DNA of 64,000 bases from Faucicola sp902506225 (GTDB lineage: Bacteria; Pseudomonadota; Gammaproteobacteria; Pseudomonadales; Moraxellaceae): contig LR733345.1 in assembly GCA_902506225.1 (NCBI GenBank), forward strand, positions 372,001 to 436,000, written 5' to 3'. The position numbers were made by a program, and so were the translations under genes. Positions 36,345 to 44,636 of this stretch are shown here, piece by piece. Below the pieces are notes generated by a model. That model was not told the DNA's origin. It saw only the letters and a program-made list of their open reading frames with translations, and searched no databases. Every line of letters begins with the position of its first letter. Position 1 is the stretch's first letter.

Positions 36345-36635
36345 TAGCTTAAAATCAGCGAGTCAAAACTCAAGTGGTAAAATCCCGAGTGGTAAAATTT
36401 AGTGGCTAAAATCATATAGCTTAAAGCAGATAGCCAAAAAGTCATTTATCCCATACGCAATTGCGCGCTCAATTATATGCTAATTTTGATGACAAAGCGT
36501 CAACTGAGCGCAAGGAAAATTGATCTTGTGGGGTAGGGCATGGGAAAAAGCAAAATGCTGTAACCTATGTAATCTAGCGTGGGTCAAGGCAACACTAGAT
36601 AGCAAAAACTTTTACTAGAGCCAGACATCAAAAAC
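36345..36635. other. Intergenic region with short direct repeats
   Basis: No gene is visible. A short repeat GAGTGGTAAAAT-like occurs in slightly varied form three times around 36,370-36,415 (AAGTGGTAAAAT, GAGTGGTAAAAT, TAGTGGCTAAAAT). The rest is unremarkable AT-rich spacer between the YdjM-like gene promoter and the tRNA terminator. Confidence 0.45.
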
Positions 36636-36670
36636 AAAAAAGCCATTGTCCGTCAGACAATGGCCTTTTT
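36636..36670 (-). terminator. Terminator of the tRNA-Ala/tRNA-Glu operon
   Basis: On the minus strand the stem GCCATTGTC/GACAATGGC is followed by six T. It begins only nine bases after the tRNA-Glu CCA end. Confidence 0.9.
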
Positions 36671-36678
36671 AAAATAAG

Positions 36679-36754
36679 TGGCGTCCCCACGGGGATTCGA
36701 ACCCCGGTTACCGCCGTGAAAGGGCGATGTCCTAGGCCTCTAGACGATGGGGAC
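36679..36754 (-). tRNA. tRNA-Glu (anticodon TTC)
   Basis: A 76-nt cloverleaf with encoded CCA. It has acceptor GTCCCC.../..GGGGAC, D-arm GTCTAGAGGCCTAGGAC, anticodon loop CCTTTCAC with TTC, and T-arm GGTTCGAATCC. It is second in an operon with tRNA-Ala. Confidence 0.97.
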
Positions 36755-36789
36755 GCAATCGCACGAGGTGCTCTAAGCAGACTTAATAG

Positions 36790-36865
36790 TGGTGGAGCTA
36801 AGCGGAGTCGAACCGCTGACCCCTTGCATGCCATGCAAGTGCTCTACCAACTGAGCTATAGCCCC
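36790..36865 (-). tRNA. tRNA-Ala (anticodon GGC)
   Basis: A 76-nt cloverleaf with encoded CCA. It has acceptor GGGGCTA/TAGCTCC, D-arm GCTCAGTTGGTAGAGC, anticodon stem-loop CTTGCATGGCATGCAAG with GGC, and T-arm CGGTTCGACTCCG. It is first in the operon, 35 bp before tRNA-Glu. Confidence 0.97.
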
Positions 36866-36908
36866 ATTTTTGGGAATTATTTAGACTGCTTTGCCTAAGA
36901 GTGCGCGT

Positions 36909-36937
36909 ATTTTATTGAAAACTGATTTTGCTGTCAA
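36909..36937 (-). promoter_or_regulatory. Promoter of the tRNA operon
   Basis: On the minus strand TTGACA (36932-36937) and TAAAAT (36909-36914) have a 17-bp spacer. A GC-rich discriminator (CGCGC) follows, typical of stringently controlled stable RNA promoters. Confidence 0.88.
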
Positions 36938-36977
36938 GATGATTTTTGCCTAAAAACACAAAATTTTTACCCATTCT

Positions 36978-36986
36978 TGCTATAAT
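36978..36986 (+). promoter_or_regulatory. Extended -10 promoter of dedA
   Basis: TGCTATAAT is an extended -10 box (TATAAT at 36981-36986) with no clear -35, about 84 bp before the dedA start. Confidence 0.6.
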
Positions 36987-37069
36987 GATGCCTGCTTAAT
37001 GTTGCCTTCATATAACGACTGTAGATTAGTTATATTTTGTTGTTTTGTCTAAACTTATAAGGATAGCCC

Positions 37070-37696
37070 ATGTGGTTGGTTGATTTTATTTTGCATATCG
37101 GTGACCATTTACAAGAATTGGTCAAAAATTATGGCAATTGGATTTATGCGATTTTGTTTGCCATTGTGTTTTGTGAGACGGGTCTGGTGGTGTTGCCATT
37201 TTTGCCCGGGGATTCGATGTTATTTGCCGCAGGCACCATTGCCGCAGTGGGCGATATGAATATCTTTGTGCTGATTGGTTTATTGATTGTGGCGGCAATA
37301 TTGGGCGATTTTGTCAATTTTGAGATTGGCAAACACTTTGGGCAAAAGTTATTTTCTAATCCCAATTCCAAGATTTTTAAGCAAAGCTATTTGCAAAAAA
37401 CCCACGATTATTATGAAAAATACGGCGGACGCACCATTATTATTGCCCGTTTTATTCCCATTGTACGCACTTTCGCGCCGTTTGTAGGCGGGATGGGTAA
37501 CATGAATTATGCCCAGTTTGCTCGCTATAACATCGTTGGCGCGGTATTATGGGTCGTATCTTTTACCACGCTAGGCTATTTTTTTGGTCAATTACCCTTT
37601 GTCAAAGAACATTTTTCGTGGATTATGATTGCCATTATTGTGTTTTCGGTCGTGCCTATGGTGATTGAAATTATTCGCCATCGCAAGGATCAATAA
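37070..37696 (+). CDS. DedA-family membrane protein
   Basis: 208 residues, four to five membrane helices. DedA proteins are thought to move lipid carriers such as undecaprenyl phosphate or phospholipids across the inner membrane. Motifs: FLPGDSMLFAAGTIAA (about 43) and RFIPIVRTFAPFVGGMGNM (about 125), with the conserved Arg and Gly residues. Start ATG 37070 follows AAGGATAG. Confidence 0.92.
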   Translation: MWLVDFILHIGDHLQELVKNYGNWIYAILFAIVFCETGLVVLPFLPGDSMLFAAGTIAAVGDMNIFVLIGLLIVAAILGDFVNFEIGKHFGQKLFSNPNSKIFKQSYLQKTHDYYEKYGGRTIIIARFIPIVRTFAPFVGGMGNMNYAQFARYNIVGAVLWVVSFTTLGYFFGQLPFVKEHFSWIMIAIIVFSVVPMVIEIIRHRKDQ

Positions 37697-37869
37697 TTGA
37701 ATTAGTCTTCAAAAATAACGCTAACTGCCAAAGTCAATCTAGCATTTAGCGTTGCCTTCCAAATTTAGATTTTATCAGCCACTTATCATCGCTAGGATTC
37801 AATTTATAAAAATTCGATAGTCGGCTATAATAGCCGCTAATTTGAAATTTTTGTAAAATTGAGAAATCC

Positions 37870-39366
37870 ATGTCAAAAGTCCGCACCCGTATTGCCCCAA
37901 GCCCCACAGGCTTTCCCCACGTTGGCACCGCCTATATCGCACTATTTAACCTTGCCTTTGCCAAAGCGCATGGCGGCGACTTTATCCTACGCATTGAAGA
38001 CACCGACCAAACGCGCTCCACCGCGCAATCTGAAAAAATGATTTTGGACGCCCTGCGCTGGGTCGGTCTTGACTGGGCAGAAGGTCCAGACGTCGGCGGT
38101 CCACATGCACCGTATCGCCAAAGCGAACGCAAAGACATCTACAAACAATACGCCGAAGAACTGTTGGACAAAGGTCATGCGTTCCGCTGTTTTGCCACAG
38201 CCGAAGAGTTAGATCAAATGCGAGCCGAACAAATGGCGCGGGGTGAAACCCCAAAATATGACGGTCGCTATGCGAACCTTTCCCGTGAACAATCGGACAA
38301 GCTCGCCGCCGCAGGCAAACCATTTGTCATTCGCATGCGTGTGCCAGACGAGGGTGTATGTAAATTTGACGATATGCTACGTGGCGAGGTCGAGATTCCT
38401 TGGTCACAAGTGGATATGCAAGTGCTACTTAAAACCGACGGTCTACCAACCTACCATTTGGCAAACGTGGTCGATGACCATTTGATGCAGATTACCCACG
38501 TCATCCGTGGCGAAGAGTGGATTAGCTCTGCCCCAAAACATCAACTGTTGTATAAATATTTTGGTTGGGATATGCCCGTACTTTGTCATATGCCACTGCT
38601 CAGAAACCCCGACAAATCCAAACTATCGAAACGCAAAAACCCAACGTCTATCACTTATTACCGTGATGCAGGTGTGTTGCCAGAAGCCTTGCTCAATTAT
38701 TTGGGACGGATGGGCTACTCCATGCCAAATGAAGCCGAAAAATTCACCTTGGATGAAATGATTGCCAGTTTTGACATCAAACGGGTATCGCTTGGCGGTC
38801 CGATTTTTGACGTGGAAAAACTCACTTGGCTCAATGGCGAATGGTTGCGTTCACTGTCACCCGAAGCCTTAAAAACCAAAATTCTCGATTGGGCAAATGA
38901 CAGCGACAAACTCACCGCGATTGCCAAAGCCATTCAGCCACGCATTAACTTGTTGTCGGATGCGGTGAATTGGTCGGGATTTTATTTTCAAAACTTGCCA
39001 ATGATTAGTGAGGTGGACTTTGAGCATAAAGTGTTATCCACTGAGCAAACCGTGGAGATTCTACAACTTGCGCAATGGCAGTTAGAAACCCTGCCTGTGT
39101 GGACGGAGGAGAATATCCAAGCGGTATTGTCTGGCTTGGCAGGCGAGATGGGCATTAAATTGCGTGATTTTATGTCACCATTTTTTATTGCCATCGCAGG
39201 TAGCAAGTCAAGCACGCCTGTGATGAATTCAATGTATTTGATTGGGGCGGATATGACATTGCAGCGCCTGCGTCATGCCATTGAGGTGTTGGGCGGTGTC
39301 AGTAAGAAAAAAGCCAAAGAATTGGAAAAACGTCATAAAGCATTGCCAAGCTTTTTGACCCAATAA
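37870..39366 (+). CDS. gltX: Glutamyl-tRNA synthetase
   Basis: 498 residues, class I synthetase. The HIGH-like motif is PSPTGFPHVGTAY (about 10-22), and the KMSKS-like motif is KSKLSKRKNPTS (about 253). The helical anticodon-binding domain ends in EVLGGVSKKKAKELEKR. It charges tRNA-Glu, whose gene lies about 1.1 kb upstream, although transcribed separately. Confidence 0.97.
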   Translation: MSKVRTRIAPSPTGFPHVGTAYIALFNLAFAKAHGGDFILRIEDTDQTRSTAQSEKMILDALRWVGLDWAEGPDVGGPHAPYRQSERKDIYKQYAEELLDKGHAFRCFATAEELDQMRAEQMARGETPKYDGRYANLSREQSDKLAAAGKPFVIRMRVPDEGVCKFDDMLRGEVEIPWSQVDMQVLLKTDGLPTYHLANVVDDHLMQITHVIRGEEWISSAPKHQLLYKYFGWDMPVLCHMPLLRNPDKSKLSKRKNPTSITYYRDAGVLPEALLNYLGRMGYSMPNEAEKFTLDEMIASFDIKRVSLGGPIFDVEKLTWLNGEWLRSLSPEALKTKILDWANDSDKLTAIAKAIQPRINLLSDAVNWSGFYFQNLPMISEVDFEHKVLSTEQTVEILQLAQWQLETLPVWTEENIQAVLSGLAGEMGIKLRDFMSPFFIAIAGSKSSTPVMNSMYLIGADMTLQRLRHAIEVLGGVSKKKAKELEKRHKALPSFLTQ

Positions 39367-39382
39367 GCTTAATTGTTTTGTA

Positions 39383-39416
39383 TAAAAGTCCGTCGCTATG
39401 GCGGATTTTTTATTTT
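39383..39416 (+). terminator. Terminator after gltX
   Basis: A short stem (GTCCG...CGGAT) is followed by a T-rich run. The hairpin is modest. Confidence 0.6.
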
Positions 39417-39524
39417 AATGGCAGTAACCTAGGGTCATGCTAAATAACATGAATAAACCTAACAAAAATGGTATCATACCTAGCAAAATCAGATTCTAAT
39501 TTTTACAATTTAAAGGTAATCATC

Positions 39525-40040
39525 ATGGCAAATCTTCAAAACGAACTCGCCCAAGTACAGCATATCAGCGGTGAATTACACACCAATGCCCACGCCAAAA
39601 TCGGTATGGTGGTAGGACGTTTTAACAGCTTTGTGGTAGAAAGTTTGGTCAGCGGCGCGATTGATACCTTACTGCGTCATGGTATCGCAGGTAGCAATAT
39701 TACGGTCGTGCGTGTACCGGGTGCTTGGGAAATTCCACTGGCGGTTGCCCGTATGGCACAAACCGATAAATTTGACGCTATTATCGGCTTAGGCGCGGTG
39801 ATTCGTGGAAGCACGCCGCACTTTGATTTTGTCGCTGGTGAATCTGCCAAAGGCTTGGGCGCGATTGGGCTGGATTATGACGTGCCTGTTATTAATGCGA
39901 TTTTGACCACAGACAGCATCGAACAAGCCATTGAGCGCTCTGGCACCAAAGCAGGTAACAAAGGCTCAGAAGCAGCCATGGTCGCGCTTGAGATGATTAA
40001 CGTGTTGGGTCAAATTGACGCACAAATGGCTGGTGAATAA
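39525..40040 (+). CDS. ribH: 6,7-dimethyl-8-ribityllumazine synthase
   Basis: 171 residues from ATG 39525, after AAAGGTAATCATC; an upstream in-frame start at 39468 lies in the leader. It makes the lumazine precursor of riboflavin. Motifs: GRFNSFVVESL, VPGAWEIPLA (substrate loop), GLGAVIRGSTPHFDFV with the catalytic His region. First gene of the ribH-nusB-thiL-pgpA cluster. Confidence 0.96.
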   Translation: MANLQNELAQVQHISGELHTNAHAKIGMVVGRFNSFVVESLVSGAIDTLLRHGIAGSNITVVRVPGAWEIPLAVARMAQTDKFDAIIGLGAVIRGSTPHFDFVAGESAKGLGAIGLDYDVPVINAILTTDSIEQAIERSGTKAGNKGSEAAMVALEMINVLGQIDAQMAGE

Positions 40041-40049
40041 GGTAGCAAT

Positions 40050-40610
40050 ATGACTGACAATTCAACCCACACCACACCACAGCAGGCGAGTCAAGACAAC
40101 GCCGTCAATTATAAAACCAGCCTGACCGCGATTCGTAAAGCACGCCGTTTTGTGGTGCAAGGGTTATATGAATGGTTACTCACTGGCAATCCATCGCACG
40201 AAATCGAAGCGCATACCCGCAGTGAGAATGCCATGCACACGGTGCATTTGGGCTATTATCACGAGCTATTGAGCAAAATCATTGAGCAAAGCGATGACTT
40301 AATCGCCTATATCGACAGCCTACTTGATCGCCCTTGGACACGTCTAGATAAAGTGGAGCAAGCGGTATTGCTTGTCGGTGCGTATGAGATGAAGCAGCAC
40401 TTGGAAGTGCCTTACAAAGTAGTGATTGATGAAGCGATTCAGCTCAATACCCATTTTGGCTCATCAGATGGCTATAAAATGATTCATGTGGTGATGGATA
40501 AAATCGCCAAAGACGCGCGTATGCCTGAAGTAGAAGCAGATGCCAAAAAAGCCAAAACAGAGGATGCACCGCAGCCGCCATCGCAAGCGACCACTGAAGA
40601 AGAAAAATAA
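40050..40610 (+). CDS. nusB: Transcription antitermination factor NusB
   Basis: 186 residues. All-helical NusB domain (about 25-160), with RKARRFVVQGLYEWLLTG at the start and TRLDKVEQAVLLVGAYEM in the middle. It binds boxA RNA with NusE and supports rRNA antitermination. N- and C-terminal tails are longer and lower in complexity than in E. coli NusB (139 residues). Nine bases after ribH. Confidence 0.95.
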   Translation: MTDNSTHTTPQQASQDNAVNYKTSLTAIRKARRFVVQGLYEWLLTGNPSHEIEAHTRSENAMHTVHLGYYHELLSKIIEQSDDLIAYIDSLLDRPWTRLDKVEQAVLLVGAYEMKQHLEVPYKVVIDEAIQLNTHFGSSDGYKMIHVVMDKIAKDARMPEVEADAKKAKTEDAPQPPSQATTEEEK

Positions 40611-40616
40611 TACCGT

Positions 40617-40642
40617 AAAGGGCGTACTCGCTACGTCCTTTT
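40617..40642 (+). terminator. Hairpin between nusB and thiL
   Basis: AAAGGGCGTA/TACGTCCTTT stem with a five-base loop and short T run. It may give partial termination. Confidence 0.55.
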
Positions 40643-40655
40643 ATGCTCGATACGG

Positions 40656-41645
40656 ATGGCTAAGATGTCCGAATTTTCTTTGATTTATCAACATTTTCAA
40701 CACTGCACACGCAACAATCCTTTGACCCAAGTGGGTATTGGGGATGATTGCGCGATAAGCAGTATGCCAAGTGATTGTGAACTGGTGAGCTGTATTGACA
40801 CGCTGGTTGCAGGTCGGCATTTTCCCTTATCAACATCCGCTTATGCCATCGGCTATAAATCGGTCGCGGTCAATTTATCCGATTTGGCAGCGATGGGGGC
40901 GACACCCTATGCGATATTGCTGGGTATTAGCTTGCCTGCTAAGCTTGCACAGGATGACTGGCTCAAACCATTCACCCAAGGCATCGCGGACATTTGCAAC
41001 CGATTTGATGTCGAGCTTATCGGTGGCGATACCACCCAATCAAACACCTTAACCATCTCTGTCACTGCACTGGGTTTTGTGCCAGCTGGGCAAGCTATTA
41101 CCAGACGTGGCGCGAAAGTCGGTGATATCATCTGTGTGAGCGGCGAGATTGGCTCAGCAAGTTTTGCGTTACAGCAGATTTTACACGCTGAAAAATTTGA
41201 GCGGCACAATATCGCTTTACAATCAATCGCTTTACAACCAATCGCTTTACAGCCGGCACTCGATTTACCTGTTCCGCAAGTTGAGCTCGGGCAAAAATTA
41301 CGTGGGTTTGCCCATAGCATGATTGATATTTCAGACGGGCTAGGGCAGGATTTGGGTCATATCCTAACCGCATCACAGGTGGGCGCGGTGGTTGATTTGG
41401 CCAATATTCCAACGCATCCACAATTACAAGCTTTGCCTAATGCTGATAAGTGGCAACATCAGCTCAATGGCGGTGATGATTATCAGCTGTGCTTTACCAT
41501 GAGTGAGCAAAATTTTGTCAAATTTAATCAACAGTTTTCGGATAAAATTTTTGCCATTGGCAAAATTGTCACAGAAAACGGCTTGACGCTGACTTATAAT
41601 AACCAACCAATTGAATTTTCGATCACTGGCTATCAGCATTTTTAG
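40656..41645 (+). CDS. thiL: Thiamine-monophosphate kinase
   Basis: 329 residues (ATG 40656; an ATG at 40665 is equally possible). It makes thiamine diphosphate. Motifs: GIGDDCAI, SDLAAMGATPYAIL, GGDTTQSN, and SMIDISDGLGQDLGH. An in-frame 15-bp tandem repeat, three copies at 41211-41255, adds a repetitive IALQ(S/P) segment not expected in the family core, probably in a surface loop. Confidence 0.95.
   Translation: MAKMSEFSLIYQHFQHCTRNNPLTQVGIGDDCAISSMPSDCELVSCIDTLVAGRHFPLSTSAYAIGYKSVAVNLSDLAAMGATPYAILLGISLPAKLAQDDWLKPFTQGIADICNRFDVELIGGDTTQSNTLTISVTALGFVPAGQAITRRGAKVGDIICVSGEIGSASFALQQILHAEKFERHNIALQSIALQPIALQPALDLPVPQVELGQKLRGFAHSMIDISDGLGQDLGHILTASQVGAVVDLANIPTHPQLQALPNADKWQHQLNGGDDYQLCFTMSEQNFVKFNQQFSDKIFAIGKIVTENGLTLTYNNQPIEFSITGYQHF
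41211..41255 (+). repeat. 15-bp tandem repeat (three copies) inside thiL
   Basis: Unit ATCGCTTTACAAYCA is at 41211-41225, 41226-41240, and with changes at the end 41241-41255. It encodes IALQS, IALQP, IALQP. A multiple of three, so copy-number change would preserve the frame. Confidence 0.9.
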
Positions 41646-41659
41646 CCAAAGAACTCCCT

Positions 41660-42238
41660 ATGACTCAACTGCATAAACCCGACGTCCGTAAAGCCAATGT
41701 TTGCCCGCCTTGTCCGCCAACCGCGAGCATTTGGGAAAAGCTGATTTATTGGCTCGGTATCGGCTTAGGCTCAGGATTGCCAAAGCGCGCTGCTGGGACG
41801 TGGGGCACGGTGGGCGGACTGGTGGTTGCCATTCCGATGTTATGGCTTGGGTTTTGGGGGTTTTTGGCGGTTACGGTGGTGGGTGCTCTAGTCGGTAGTT
41901 ATATCTGCGGTAAAACGTCTGATTTGATGGGTGTACACGATGACCCGCATATCGTATGGGATGAATGGGTCGGCATGTGGGTGTCACTCTTGCCAATTTT
42001 ATGGCTGCATTTCTACGATGATGCTTTATTGCAAGGTCATCAGTTAAGTTTACTGCTACTATACTTTGCTACATTTGTCGCGTTTCGTTTTTTTGATATT
42101 TTAAAACCCTTTCCGATTAAATGGGTAGATAAAAATGTCAGTGGCGGTTTTGGTATTTTGATTGATGACATTTTGGCGGGGCTGATGGCAGGGGTTGTGC
42201 TAATAGTCTTTATAAGTGTGCTCGTTACTTATGTTTAA
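41660..42238 (+). CDS. pgpA: Phosphatidylglycerophosphatase A
   Basis: 192 residues, several hydrophobic segments. It dephosphorylates phosphatidylglycerophosphate in phospholipid synthesis. Motifs: GLPKRAAGTWGTVGGL (about 39), HDDPHIVWDEWVGMW (about 95), and FDILKPFPIKWVDK, then GGFGILIDDILAG. Fourteen bases after thiL. Confidence 0.94.
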   Translation: MTQLHKPDVRKANVCPPCPPTASIWEKLIYWLGIGLGSGLPKRAAGTWGTVGGLVVAIPMLWLGFWGFLAVTVVGALVGSYICGKTSDLMGVHDDPHIVWDEWVGMWVSLLPILWLHFYDDALLQGHQLSLLLLYFATFVAFRFFDILKPFPIKWVDKNVSGGFGILIDDILAGLMAGVVLIVFISVLVTYV

Positions 42239-42283
42239 CCTGTTGTATCATTAAAATTAGTTTAAAAAAAATAAGGAATTCCC

Positions 42284-43645
42284 ATGACCAACTTAACCAC
42301 CATCATCATGGCAGCGGGCAAAGGCACTCGCATGAAATCGAGCAAGCCAAAAGTGCTACAACCGCTGGCAGGCAAGCCTTTACTACATCACGTACTCGCC
42401 ACTGCCAAACAATTGGGTAGCCAAAAAAATATCATTATCTATGGTTTTGAAGGTCAGCAAGTCAAAGATGCCTTTGCCGATGAACAAATTGATTGGGTCG
42501 AGCAAGCTGAGCAATTGGGCACGGGTCACGCGGTGCAAATGACTTTGCCGGTGTTGCCTAAAGAGGGTAAAAGCTTGATTTTATCAGGCGACGTGCCACT
42601 TATTGGCGTCGATACCTTGCAGAAATTGGCAAATACAGACAGCCGTTTTGCCATGCTGACCCTAAACTTAGCCAACCCATTTGGCTTGGGGCGTATTGTG
42701 CGTGACAACGACCAAGTAATCGCCATTGTCGAAGAAAAAGATGCCAACGATGAGCAAAGAAAAATCACTGAGATTAATAGCGGTGTGTACTGTGTCGCCA
42801 ATGATATTTTGCACAAGTACCTCAATAACTTGACCAATAACAATGCCCAAGGCGAATATTACCTGACCGATATCGTCAAAATGGCGGTAGATGACGGCAT
42901 CGAAATCGCCACCGTATCCCCGACCCATCAGTTTGAAATCGAAGGCGTGAATGACCGTCTGCAGTTGGCAAATCTAGAGCGTACTTGGCAAACACATCAA
43001 GCCCAAGCGCTGATGCAACAAGGGGTACATTTGATTGACCCAAGCCGTTTTGATTTACGCGGTTCGCTCAAAGTTGGCAAAGATGTGCAAATTGATATTA
43101 ATGTCATCATTGAAGGTGACTGTGAGCTAGGTGATAACGTCAAAATCGGTGCAGGTTGTATCATCAAAAACAGCAAAATCGCCAGTGGCACGGTGGTGCA
43201 ACCTTACAGTCTATTTGACAATGCGGTAGTAGGCGCAGACAACCAAATTGGACCATTTGCCCGTCTGCGCCCCAATGCGGTCACTGACAAAGAGGTGCAT
43301 ATCGGTAACTTTGTGGAGCTTAAAAACACCCAAATGGCAAGCGGCGCTAAAGCCAATCATTTGGCGTATTTGGGCGATGCCACCATTGGACAAAAGACCA
43401 ATATTGGCGCAGGCACCATCACTGCCAATTATGATGGCGTTAATAAGTTTAAAACCGAAATCGGTGATGAGGTCAGAATTGGCTCAAATGCGGTGCTGAT
43501 TGCCCCTGTGACCATTGGTGACCGTGCCACCATTGGCGCAGGCAGTGCCATCAGTAAAGCCTGCCCTGCCGAAAAACTGTCTATCGCCCGTGGCAAACAA
43601 GTCACCATTGAGGGTTGGCAACGTCCTGAGAAAGTTTCAAAGTAG
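42284..43645 (+). CDS. glmU: Bifunctional GlcNAc-1-P uridyltransferase / GlcN-1-P acetyltransferase
   Basis: 453 residues. N-terminal uridyltransferase with MAAGKGTRMKSSKPKVLQ (about 9-26) and QLGTGHAV. C-terminal left-handed beta-helix acetyltransferase (about 250-450) with hexapeptide repeats, GPFARLRPNA, and NYDGVNKF. Makes UDP-GlcNAc for wall and LOS. The ribosome-binding site AAGGAA precedes ATG 42284. glmS lies close downstream. Confidence 0.97.
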   Translation: MTNLTTIIMAAGKGTRMKSSKPKVLQPLAGKPLLHHVLATAKQLGSQKNIIIYGFEGQQVKDAFADEQIDWVEQAEQLGTGHAVQMTLPVLPKEGKSLILSGDVPLIGVDTLQKLANTDSRFAMLTLNLANPFGLGRIVRDNDQVIAIVEEKDANDEQRKITEINSGVYCVANDILHKYLNNLTNNNAQGEYYLTDIVKMAVDDGIEIATVSPTHQFEIEGVNDRLQLANLERTWQTHQAQALMQQGVHLIDPSRFDLRGSLKVGKDVQIDINVIIEGDCELGDNVKIGAGCIIKNSKIASGTVVQPYSLFDNAVVGADNQIGPFARLRPNAVTDKEVHIGNFVELKNTQMASGAKANHLAYLGDATIGQKTNIGAGTITANYDGVNKFKTEIGDEVRIGSNAVLIAPVTIGDRATIGAGSAISKACPAEKLSIARGKQVTIEGWQRPEKVSK

Positions 43646-43668
43646 CTATTAATCAGTTAGGATAATCA

Positions 43669-44517
43669 GTGAGGACTCGTTTTTTTATCAAGCATCAAAA
43701 AGCCGTCACACGCGGGTTTATCGCTTTGGTTGTGCTGGTTTGTTTGACCCTACACGGTTTTATGTTAAAAGAGGTGCATTATACAATTACCTCGCCAAAA
43801 CTCACGGGTCAAGATGGTTTCACTATTGCACTGATTACTGACTTACACGGGTGTTATTATGGTCAGAATCAAAAGACATTGGTGGATTTATTGGTCAAAA
43901 ATAAGCCAAATGTGATTTTGTTGGGCGGTGACATTTATGATGATAAGATTGCCTTTACGTACACCGATGTTTTATTGGCGCAGCTAAGCGATATTGCCCC
44001 AACGTATTATGTGGACGGTAATCACGAAAATTGGCTATCTAGCGCACAATATCAAGCGGTATTGGATAAAGTGCAACAGCATGGCATTACCATTATTCAT
44101 GGCAAACAAGTGTCAATCACCAATACCAATATTCATTTATATGGTGTTTCTGACCCAGCCAGCGGTGGCTTTGATAAAGACTTGCAAACAGTCGGTAAAT
44201 TAGCACAACCACAATACCTCAATGTTTTATTATCGCATCGCCCAGAGCGTATTGAAGATTATCGGGCTTATCCATTTGACTTGGTCATGTCAGGACATGC
44301 TCATGGCGGACAATGGCGATTGCCTTTTTTGCTCAATGGTGTGTTTGCGCCTAATCAAGGGTTATTTCCCAAATATGCAGGTGGCTGGTATCAGTTTTTT
44401 GATCGCGGACAAACCACGCATTTGATTGTCAGTCGCGGGCTAGCGCGAGAAAGTACTCGATTACCACGATTTTTTAATCGCCCAGAACTGGTGTTTGTTG
44501 ACATAAATAAACGCTAA
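43669..44517 (+). CDS. Metallophosphoesterase (YkuE/YaeI-like)
   Basis: 282 residues from a GTG start. One N-terminal membrane anchor (about 15-33), then the calcineurin-like metal motifs: ITDLHG (about 56), GGDIYDDK (about 88), GNHENW (about 118), and SGHAHGGQW (about 208). Relatives cleave phosphate esters, some on UDP-sugars or lipids. It sits between glmU and glmS, which suggests, but does not prove, an envelope role. Confidence 0.88.
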   Translation: MRTRFFIKHQKAVTRGFIALVVLVCLTLHGFMLKEVHYTITSPKLTGQDGFTIALITDLHGCYYGQNQKTLVDLLVKNKPNVILLGGDIYDDKIAFTYTDVLLAQLSDIAPTYYVDGNHENWLSSAQYQAVLDKVQQHGITIIHGKQVSITNTNIHLYGVSDPASGGFDKDLQTVGKLAQPQYLNVLLSHRPERIEDYRAYPFDLVMSGHAHGGQWRLPFLLNGVFAPNQGLFPKYAGGWYQFFDRGQTTHLIVSRGLARESTRLPRFFNRPELVFVDINKR

Positions 44518-44636
44518 AATAGCGTGGTTATAGTGGATAATACTCAAGAATAGTCTAACGATTTGGGATTATTCTTTTAACCGATAATTTAAACCCTTAA
44601 ATTATCAAAACTTAACTCTGATACTAAGGAACAGTT

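Noticed and set aside
44521..44636. glmS ribozyme upstream of glmS
   Set aside because: The 116-bp leader is AT-rich with no pseudoknotted core; this ribozyme is mainly known from Gram-positive bacteria.
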